DNA of 39,238 nucleotides from Pseudomonadota bacterium (GTDB taxonomy: Bacteria; Desulfobacterota; Binatia; Binatales; Binataceae). The translations under genes and the position numbers were made by a program. The notes under the pieces were generated by a model. The model made no database searches. It worked only from the letters and a program-made list of their open reading frames with translations, and had not been told where the DNA came from. Positions 33,655-39,238 of this stretch are shown here, one piece after another. The stretch lies in assembly GCA_021324455.1 (NCBI GenBank), contig JAJPJA010000159.1:1-39238 (forward strand), given 5' to 3'. Every line of letters starts with the position of its first letter. Within the stretch, counting starts at the first letter, position 1.

Positions 33655-34932
33655 TTAACGCGAAGACCCAACAATCGCTTCAACCCCGCCCATGTACGGC
33701 CGCAGCGCCGATGGCACCACGATGCTGCCGTCGGCCTGCTGATAGTTTTCCAGTACCGCGATTAGCGTACGCGGCAGGCCCAGCCCTGATCCATTCAAAG
33801 TATGAACGAATTCATTCCGGCCGGTCTTCTCGCTGCGGAAGCGGATTTGCGCGCGGCGGGCCTGAAAATCCCAGCAGTTCGAGCATGAGCTGACCTCCAG
33901 CCACTCGCCGCATCCCGGCGCCCATACCTCGACGTCATACTTGGCCGCGGCGGCAAAGCCCAGATCTCCGGTGCCCATCCGGATGACGCGCAACGCCAGC
34001 CCCAGCCGCCTGCATACTTCGCAGGCGTTTTCCACCAGCGACTCCAGTTCGGCGTCGGAGTTGTCCGGATGCACCAGCTTGACCATCTCGACCTTGTCGA
34101 ACTGATGGCCGCGCTTGATGCCGCGGACGTCGCGTCCGGCGGACATTTTCTCGCGCCGGAAACAGGGGGTGTAGGCGGTCAGATAGATGGGCAGGCGGGC
34201 CGCGTCGAGGATCTCGCGCGCGTAGAAGTTGGTCAGCGGAACTTCCGCGGTCGGTACGAACCAGTAGTCCTCCTCGACATCGCGGTACATCGTATCGGCG
34301 AATTTGGGCAGATGGGCGGTGCCGGTCACGGTCTCGGTGTTGACCATCAGGGGCGGCGCCAGCTCCAGGTAGCCCTGCTCGCGCTTGAGGTCGAGCATCA
34401 TCGCGATCAGCGCCCGCTCCAGCCGCGCGCCCATTCCCACCAGAAAATAGAAACGGCTGCCGGAGAGTTTGACCCCGCGTTCGAAGTCGATGATGCCCAG
34501 CTTCTCGCCCAGTTCCCAGTGCGGCGCGGGAGTGAAATCGAATTTGCGCGGCTCGCCCTCGCTGCGCACCACCGAGTTGGCGCTCTCGCCCTCGCCTGCG
34601 GGAACCCAGGGCCGCGGGAGATTGGGCACCAACAGCATCTGACGCGTGAATTCGTTCTCGGCCTGGGCCAGTTCGCGCTCGGCAGCGGTGATTTGATCGC
34701 CGAGCGCGCGCATCTCGGCGCGGCGGGCTTCGCGCTGAGCCGGCTCCATCCTGCCCAGCTCCTTCGATTCGCGGGTGCGGCGGGCGCGCATCTCGTCAAG
34801 GTCGTGCTGGAGCTTGCGCCGGCGCGCGTCGGCGGCGAGCAGCGCGTCCACGTCCTGGGCGGGAAACCCGACCTTTTGCAGTTCGGTTTTGATCTGGCCG
34901 GGATTGTCGCGAATCAACCTGATATCAAGCAT
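33655..34932 (-). CDS. serS: Seryl-tRNA synthetase
   Basis: This 425-residue class II synthetase charges tRNA-Ser. The N-terminal tRNA-binding coiled-coil arm spans about residues 30-105 (charged heptads with RRKLQHDLDEMRARRTRE). The catalytic domain has motif 2 (CFRREKMSAGRDVRGIKRGH) and motif 3 (GLGLPRTLIAVLENYQQADG), with TxE and serine-site residues in PTAEVPLTNFY. Length is standard. It is followed closely by the pst promoter, only 11 bases past its stop, and lies 23 bases downstream of yraN. Confidence 0.97.
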   Translation of the reverse strand: MLDIRLIRDNPGQIKTELQKVGFPAQDVDALLAADARRRKLQHDLDEMRARRTRESKELGRMEPAQREARRAEMRALGDQITAAERELAQAENEFTRQMLLVPNLPRPWVPAGEGESANSVVRSEGEPRKFDFTPAPHWELGEKLGIIDFERGVKLSGSRFYFLVGMGARLERALIAMMLDLKREQGYLELAPPLMVNTETVTGTAHLPKFADTMYRDVEEDYWFVPTAEVPLTNFYAREILDAARLPIYLTAYTPCFRREKMSAGRDVRGIKRGHQFDKVEMVKLVHPDNSDAELESLVENACEVCRRLGLALRVIRMGTGDLGFAAAAKYDVEVWAPGCGEWLEVSSCSNCWDFQARRAQIRFRSEKTGRNEFVHTLNGSGLGLPRTLIAVLENYQQADGSIVVPSALRPYMGGVEAIVGSSR

Positions 34933-34955
34933 TCAACGTCCTTGGAATATGCGGT

Positions 34956-35471
34956 TCAAAATGCGTCTTTGATGATGTCCAGCCGCCAGCGCCACTTCGG
35001 ACGCGATATCGCCACCACGTCGAAGCGCATCGGCCGATGCTCCATTCGATGGGCGCGGGCGTAAATCGCGGCGGCGCGCCGGATGTGGTTTTGCTTGAGC
35101 CGGTTCACCGACTCCTCGGGGGCGCCCGCCGTACCACTCAGACGGGTCTTCACTTCAATGAACACCAGCGTATGGCCGTCGAGCCCGACCGCGTCAATTT
35201 CGGCCCCGGCGGCGCGATAGTTGCGGGTCAGAATCCGATAGCCGCGCAGCCGCAGACGCCTCACCGCGATTCGCTCGCCCTTGGCGCCCAAGGCTTTTCT
35301 GCCATCTTCAGGCCTGCTGGCGAAGAACAGCCCGCGCAGGAGCCGAAGCAGCCGCCGCAGCGCCTCTGCGCTCCGCTCACGACGGCGTGCGGACCTGGCA
35401 ACGCGGATCCGGCCGACTGCACGATGCTGGGCCACGGTCAGTTCAAGGTAGGCATTTGAAGTTGAGGACAC
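34956..35471 (-). CDS. YraN family (UPF0102) endonuclease-like protein
   Basis: This is a 171-residue protein whose C-terminal 115 residues are a YraN domain, a restriction-endonuclease-like fold of uncertain role. Conserved residues are E66 (GAKGERIAV), E91 and D93 (AEIDAVGLDG), and E106-x-K108 (FIEVKTR), followed by RLKQNHIRRAA. The first ~58 residues are Arg- and Leu-rich and not part of the family; the GTG start at 35471 has no ribosome binding site, so translation may begin downstream. It precedes serS by 23 bases. Confidence 0.85.
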   Translation of the reverse strand: MSSTSNAYLELTVAQHRAVGRIRVARSARRRERSAEALRRLLRLLRGLFFASRPEDGRKALGAKGERIAVRRLRLRGYRILTRNYRAAGAEIDAVGLDGHTLVFIEVKTRLSGTAGAPEESVNRLKQNHIRRAAAIYARAHRMEHRPMRFDVVAISRPKWRWRLDIIKDAF

Positions 35472-35714
35472 AAGACAGGGGAAAGAGGGATCAATTTGAC
35501 GGCAACGGTACGAAAAGCGTACTTTGATTTCGATTGACGTACCAGCGCATCGGGGGCGGGGCCGCCATCCGTCGTTGGCTGGTCCGCCAACAAATGGAAC
35601 TGTCTGCGGGGATGGACGAAGTTCCGGCGCAATCCAGATCCGCGTCCGCTCCCCGAATCAACTCAAGGAAACCCCGGCCCACCCTCATCCGGCGGCCGAA
35701 AGGAGAGGTCAGCT

Positions 35715-36875
35715 ATGGAAGCGCTCAAGTACATCTCGGCGGATTCGCACGTGGTCGAGCCCGCCGACTTCTGGGTATCGCGCCTGGACAAGAAGTACCA
35801 GGACCAGGCGCCGCGCGTAATCGTCAAGGAAGGCAAGGAAGGGCCCAGCTACGCCTTCCGCATCCCGGGGCTGTTCGACCTGCCAATCCTGGCCGAGTTG
35901 TTCGCCGCCGGCCAGAACGTGGGGCGCTCGGGCGAGCTGCTGCGCGAATCGGCCGACGATTTCAAAAAGTTCGTTACCTCCTCGGCCGGATACGAACAGG
36001 CGCGCCCGGGCGCTTGGGATCCGGTGGAGCGCATCAAGGACCAGGAGATGGACGGCGTCAGCGCGGAGGTGCTGTACACGTCGCTGGGGATGCCTCTGTT
36101 TCAGATCACCGACCAGGAGCTGCAAGCGGCCTGCTTCGGCGTCTATAACACCTGGCTGGGAGAATTCTGTTCGAGCAATCCCAAGCGGCTGATTGGCCTC
36201 GCCCTGATTCCGATGTGGGACATCTCCTACGCGGTGAAGGAGCTTCAGCGATGCGCCCGGATCGGACTGCGCGGCGCCGAAATCTGGGGCAATGCGCCCG
36301 ATGACAAGCCCTACTCCAATCCGATGTACGATCCGTTCTGGCAGGCGGCGCAGGACCTCAACATGCCGATCTCGCTGCACGTGGGGACCAGCGTGATGCC
36401 GCGGCGGCCGGGCGGCAACGCCATCACGTCGCGCATGGAGGGCTTCGCCAATGCGATTCATCCGATTCAGCAGGCGATCACGGCGCTGACCCTAAACGGC
36501 GTGCTGGAGCGCTATCCGGGGCTGAAGATCGTATCGGCGGAGAACGACATCGGATGGCTGCCGCATCTGGTCTGGCGGCTGGACCATGCCTACCGCCATT
36601 ATGGCTCGCTGTCGGGCAAGAAGCTCAAGGAGATGCCGAGCCATTATCTTAAGAATCAGCTCTTCGGCACCTTTGAGGACGAACCGCTGAGCGCGGATTC
36701 GCTCCAGCGCTTCGGCGCCGACAACTACATGTGGGCGTCGGATTATCCGCACGGCGTTTCGACCTGGCCGCGCTCACGGGGCGCAATCGAAAAGGATTTC
36801 GCCGGCATCGGTCAGGACATCAGGAACAAGATCATCCTGGACAACGTCAAGCGCTGCTACAACATCGACGCGTAA
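35715..36875 (+). CDS. Amidohydrolase family protein (Amidohydro_2, ACMSD-like)
   Basis: This 386-residue TIM-barrel metal-dependent hydrolase or decarboxylase of the amidohydrolase-2 group includes ACMSD-type decarboxylases and many uncharacterised enzymes. Likely metal or catalytic residues: D10 and H12 (SADSHVVEP; HxH is replaced by DSH), H222 (ISLHVGT), E276 (SAENDIGWLPH) and D343/H346 (ASDYPHG). AAAGGAGAGG ends eight bases before the ATG. No cofactor or transporter genes adjoin it. Similar proteins accompany LLM and acyl-CoA enzymes in aromatic or steroid catabolism; its substrate here is unknown. Confidence 0.87.
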   Translation: MEALKYISADSHVVEPADFWVSRLDKKYQDQAPRVIVKEGKEGPSYAFRIPGLFDLPILAELFAAGQNVGRSGELLRESADDFKKFVTSSAGYEQARPGAWDPVERIKDQEMDGVSAEVLYTSLGMPLFQITDQELQAACFGVYNTWLGEFCSSNPKRLIGLALIPMWDISYAVKELQRCARIGLRGAEIWGNAPDDKPYSNPMYDPFWQAAQDLNMPISLHVGTSVMPRRPGGNAITSRMEGFANAIHPIQQAITALTLNGVLERYPGLKIVSAENDIGWLPHLVWRLDHAYRHYGSLSGKKLKEMPSHYLKNQLFGTFEDEPLSADSLQRFGADNYMWASDYPHGVSTWPRSRGAIEKDFAGIGQDIRNKIILDNVKRCYNIDA

Positions 36876-36891
36876 ATTGATCATCGAAGCG

Positions 36892-36917
36892 CGGGAGGGG
36901 CATTGCCGCCCCTCCCG
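36892..36917. terminator. GC-rich hairpin between convergent genes
   Basis: CGGGAGGGGC (36892-36901) and GCCCCTCCCG (36908-36917) form a 10-bp perfect stem with a 6-base loop, 16 bases after the amidohydrolase stop. There is no T-tract, so it is a plausible but unproven terminator. Confidence 0.5.
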
Positions 36918-36952
36918 TCGCCAATCCCGTGAGGCCTGGTTCAGGACCGTAG

Positions 36953-36972
36953 GACGGGCGTCCCCGCCTGTC
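36953..36972. repeat. Palindrome of dispersed-repeat type
   Basis: GACGGGCG (36953-36960) pairs with CGCCTGTC (36965-36972), one G-T pair, around TCCC. Such GGCGTCCCCGCC palindromes are often repeated in intergenic DNA of GC-rich genomes; only one copy is visible here. The rest of 36876-37085 holds nothing else I can support. Confidence 0.4.
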
Positions 36973-37085
36973 GTCGATGCGCGAGATCTTCCCTCGCGCC
37001 AGCTTATTTTTTTGCCGCTCGGGCGTCTACGCGATCAGGCGATCTGGCGGCCGCGCCGATCACGCCGTATTGTGGAGGCGTATGG

Positions 37086-37532
37086 TCAGTAGCTGATCAG
37101 GGTAAAGCGCTGCAGCACGCATACTTCACCGAACTGATTGGTGTAGCTGACCTCGTAGGTGTGGAAGATCATCGCGCCCATCTTGCCTTCGGATTCGCGC
37201 AAATCGGCCAGTTTGGTCTGCACCGTGATGCGGTCACCGGGGCGAATCGGATGGAAGAACTCCCATTCGGAACCGCCGTCCAGACCGCGTTTGGGCAACT
37301 GAAACGGCAGCTTCAGGAAAATTCCACCCAGCATCCGGCCGAGCGTCGGCGGAGCAATCATCCCGCCGAAACGCGTCTTGCGCGCGGCCTGTTCATCGTT
37401 GAACAGCGCATTGGGATCTTCGATCGCCTGGGCAAACTTGCGAATCGCGCCGCGTTCTATCTCGTAGGTCACCGGCGTGGTGGCGAAGCCCACCGCGTTG
37501 AGCATCTCGTCGGTCAGAATCTTGTTCGGCAT
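37086..37532 (-). CDS. MaoC-like dehydratase, FAS1_DH/MaoC N-terminal type
   Basis: This 148-residue single hot-dog domain of the MaoC_dehydrat_N group is related to the N-terminal half of (R)-hydratases and fatty-acid dehydratases. Blocks include YEIERGAIRKFAQAIEDPNALFNDE, RFGGMIAPPTLGRML and FHPIRPGDRITVQTKLADL. Such subunits often pair with a second hot-dog protein to hydrate enoyl-CoA; no partner gene is adjacent. The start is ATG 37532 or TTG 37538, the latter closer to AGGAG. It converges on the amidohydrolase gene. Confidence 0.85.
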   Translation of the reverse strand: MPNKILTDEMLNAVGFATTPVTYEIERGAIRKFAQAIEDPNALFNDEQAARKTRFGGMIAPPTLGRMLGGIFLKLPFQLPKRGLDGGSEWEFFHPIRPGDRITVQTKLADLRESEGKMGAMIFHTYEVSYTNQFGEVCVLQRFTLISY

Positions 37533-37616
37533 CGGCAACGCAGCTCCTGCACTCCAGCACCGGTGTTAGTCCAAAGCGAGCGGACGTGCAACAAGCCGCG
37601 CGCCAGCGCCGACGGG

Positions 37617-37958
37617 CTATTGATGGCGCGCTGCATCGGCGCAGGGCGCGCAGTTCTCCATCGTCGGGGTCTGCTCTAAATGCTCATGCGGGATGTCGCC
37701 GCCGCAGGTATTGCAGCGGCCGTATTCGCCCGACGCGATCCGCACCAGGGCGCGCCCAATCGCCTCCAACTGTGCCCGGCCCTTGTCGTCCAGCCGGTTG
37801 CCCAATGCACGTACGATGTTTTCCGCCTGTAGCTGCGCCTCGTATTGGTCGGCGTTGGCCTCCAGCCAGCGCAGGTTATCGTCGACCTCGGCGACCTTGG
37901 CGACCAGCGCGCGCCGTTCGGCCAACAAACGCTCTCGAATCCTGTCGATTTCCAACAT
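37617..37958 (-). CDS. DksA/TraR family C4-type zinc-finger protein
   Basis: This is a 113-residue member of the DksA/TraR family, which binds RNA polymerase in the secondary channel and, with ppGpp, alters initiation. A helical hairpin (residues ~1-70) is followed by LVRIASGEYGRC and a canonical C-x2-C-x17-C-x2-C finger (CNTC ... CAPC). It is shorter than DksA (~150 residues), closer to DksA2-like or TraR-like regulators. The ATG at 37958 follows GGAGGT at seven bases; a further 13 codons upstream are open but less likely. Confidence 0.87.
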   Translation of the reverse strand: MLEIDRIRERLLAERRALVAKVAEVDDNLRWLEANADQYEAQLQAENIVRALGNRLDDKGRAQLEAIGRALVRIASGEYGRCNTCGGDIPHEHLEQTPTMENCAPCADAARHQ

Positions 37959-38089
37959 AACCTGACCTCCGCTTTGTTCGGCTTTGATGAGCATCATCCG
38001 TGCCGCCGCCTAACCTCCGTCTCCAACCGTCGCGCCGGCACGATGGCTCCGATTGGGCCATCGAACTGTGTCCGCCGGCGCCATCGTGT

Positions 38090-39154
38090 TCAGGCCTGCG
38101 CGTCCTTCAGATGGGGGATGACGTACTTGCTCATCAGCTCCATGCTGCGGCTCACCTTGTCGCTCTCCAGCCCGCCCATGCGCGTCCAGCAAAGCAGTTG
38201 GGTACAGCCGTAACGCTGCTGGAGCTGGGCAATCTGCCGGATGCAGGAGTCGCGGTCGCCGCAGATAACCGCGCCCGCGGCCTTCAGTTGGTCCCAGTTT
38301 ATGGAGGCGCAGATGCTGCGCAATTGCTCGTAGATCTCGTAGCCCTGTGAGGGCTGCTGGCCCGCCGGCGGCGCGATGTACTTGGCCAGCGTGCGATACG
38401 TCCACAGCACTGGACCGGTGAAATCGCGCCGCGCCTGCTCTTCGGTCTCGCCGCAGTAAACCATGCACAGGGCGCCGATTTCACGCGGCGCCGCGGGATC
38501 GGACGCCAGCTTCAATCCGTCGCGGTAGCGCTCGATCATGCGCGCGGCGGCCCCGCCGTAAAAGCCGAAGGCGGGCGCGCAAAGCAGATTGAGGCCGCGT
38601 TTGCCGGCCGCGCCGAAACTGTCCGCGCTCACCGCCGCAACCCATACCGGCGGATGCGGCTGCTGCAGCGGCCGCGGCCTCACGCGCTCGACCTGGAAGC
38701 GAAAATGCCGCCCGGGATAGTCCAGCTTCTGCTGCGTCCACGCCAGCAGAACGATGTCGAGCGCTTCATCGAAGATTTCATGCGACTGGCTCTGATCGAC
38801 CTGAAAGCCGCGATACTCTATCGGCTGAAATCCGCGTCCGACGCCGAAATCGACCCGCCCGTCGCTGATCAGGTCCAACAGCGCGATTTCCTCGGCGATG
38901 CGCACCGGATGGTTGAACGGGAGCACCGTGACCCCGGTTCCCAGCCGGATGTTTTTCGTTTGCGGCGCCACCGCGGCCAGGGTCAGCGCCGGCGACGCGC
39001 AGAAACCATATTCGGAAAAATGATGCTCCGAGGCCCATACCGAATCGAAGCCGAGGTCTTCGGCCGCGCGCATGAGGCCGATTTCCTCCTTCAACACCTG
39101 GCGCTCGCCTTTGCCTGCCGGGTTCTCAAATAGATGAAGCATGCCGAATTTCAT
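38090..39154 (-). CDS. LLM class flavin-dependent oxidoreductase (luciferase-like)
   Basis: This 354-residue member of the luciferase-like monooxygenase superfamily is longer than the one at 23 kb and closer to the FMN-dependent alkanal/alkane-type group. Blocks: AAEDLGFDSVWASEHHFSEY, GVTVLPFNHPVRIAEEIALL, DGRVDFGVGRGFQPIEYRGF and PPVWVAAVSADSFGAAGKRG. The ATG at 39154 (MKFGMLH) is the family start, with GGAAAGG upstream; a frame extended by nine codons is open but unlikely. No flavin reductase gene is adjacent. The substrate is unknown. Confidence 0.88.
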   Translation of the reverse strand: MKFGMLHLFENPAGKGERQVLKEEIGLMRAAEDLGFDSVWASEHHFSEYGFCASPALTLAAVAPQTKNIRLGTGVTVLPFNHPVRIAEEIALLDLISDGRVDFGVGRGFQPIEYRGFQVDQSQSHEIFDEALDIVLLAWTQQKLDYPGRHFRFQVERVRPRPLQQPHPPVWVAAVSADSFGAAGKRGLNLLCAPAFGFYGGAAARMIERYRDGLKLASDPAAPREIGALCMVYCGETEEQARRDFTGPVLWTYRTLAKYIAPPAGQQPSQGYEIYEQLRSICASINWDQLKAAGAVICGDRDSCIRQIAQLQQRYGCTQLLCWTRMGGLESDKVSRSMELMSKYVIPHLKDAQA

Positions 39155-39179
39155 AACTGGTCCTTTCCTTGCGACGCCC

Positions 39180-39189
39180 ATTGCGCAAT
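39180..39189. promoter_or_regulatory. Perfect palindrome upstream of the LLM gene
   Basis: ATTGCGCAAT lies 26 bases before the ATG of the last LLM gene. It might be an operator, but a 10-base palindrome can arise by chance. No clear -35/-10 pair is seen between here and the right edge. Confidence 0.2.
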
Positions 39190-39238
39190 CCCGCCCCCTC
39201 TGGGTCCGGCTTGGCAGGGTGTTTTGGAGACACTGTGG

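Noticed and set aside
28027..35471. Plus-strand frames opposite phoR, pst genes and serS
   Set aside because: Repetitive Gln/Arg/His-rich translations without domains; all are shadows of well-identified minus-strand genes.
35524..35714. Open frames in the yraN-amidohydrolase gap
   Set aside because: They run into the amidohydrolase gene in other frames, have no ribosome binding site or domain, and show no coding bias.
1..39238. CRISPR arrays, insertion sequences, integrase or phage genes
   Set aside because: No regularly spaced direct repeats, no transposase, integrase or phage structural genes, and no att-like repeat at the tRNA-Asp gene.

Overview
The window (39,238 bases, GC-rich, third codon positions mostly G or C) looks like chromosome from a Gram-negative soil or sediment bacterium. 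An outer membrane is implied by a TolC-type channel with an RND pump, an AsmA-like DUF748 protein and two exported DUF1329 proteins. The mix of luciferase-like (LLM) oxidoreductases, an acyl-CoA dehydrogenase, a SnoaL-like protein, MaoC, an amidohydrolase, a P450 and a mycobacterial Sdh1-type succinate dehydrogenase would fit an uncultured deltaproteobacterial-like lineage such as Candidatus Binatota. That assignment is inference from gene content and was not tested. I see no prophage, insertion sequence, integron or CRISPR array.

Left part (1-9.2 kb): the start of rplM (L13) runs off the left edge, with tRNA-Asp(GTC) just upstream on the same strand. Two tandem DUF1329 paralogues follow on the minus strand, each with a TTTGACA-type -35 upstream. 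Divergent from them, a 1211-residue DUF748 protein overlaps a DUF885 metallohydrolase gene by GTGA.

Middle part (9.2-21.4 kb): a complete tripartite RND efflux operon (TolC-like channel, lipoprotein adaptor, RND pump) has 4-base overlaps at both junctions. It converges on a cytochrome P450 gene. The P450 is divergent from an sdhCAB operon that has a recognisable promoter and a strong intrinsic terminator. A phospholipase D/cardiolipin-synthase-like gene with an unresolved start follows.

Centre right (21.5-27.9 kb): a lone cobQ, an LLM oxidoreductase gene linked to it through a 23-codon reading frame with ATGA overlaps at both ends, a small metallophosphoesterase, an unrecognised 131-residue protein, an acyl-CoA dehydrogenase with a SnoaL-like partner, a GlsB/YeaQ membrane protein, and a convergent PNPOx-fold gene.

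Right part (28.0-35.5 kb, minus strand): yraN, serS, then a compact phosphate operon pstC-pstA-pstB-phoU-phoB-phoR with no pstS. A likely PHO box lies in the 75-base gap between serS and pstC: two identical 8-mers with an 11-base period followed by a -10-like hexamer. The last 4 kb carries an amidohydrolase, a MaoC-like protein, a DksA/TraR-type zinc-finger protein and a second LLM oxidoreductase. The most informative leads are the PHO-box promoter of a pstS-less operon, the Cys/His cluster in the SdhC anchor, the paired DUF1329 genes with an operator-like inverted repeat, and the coupled DUF748-DUF885 pair.
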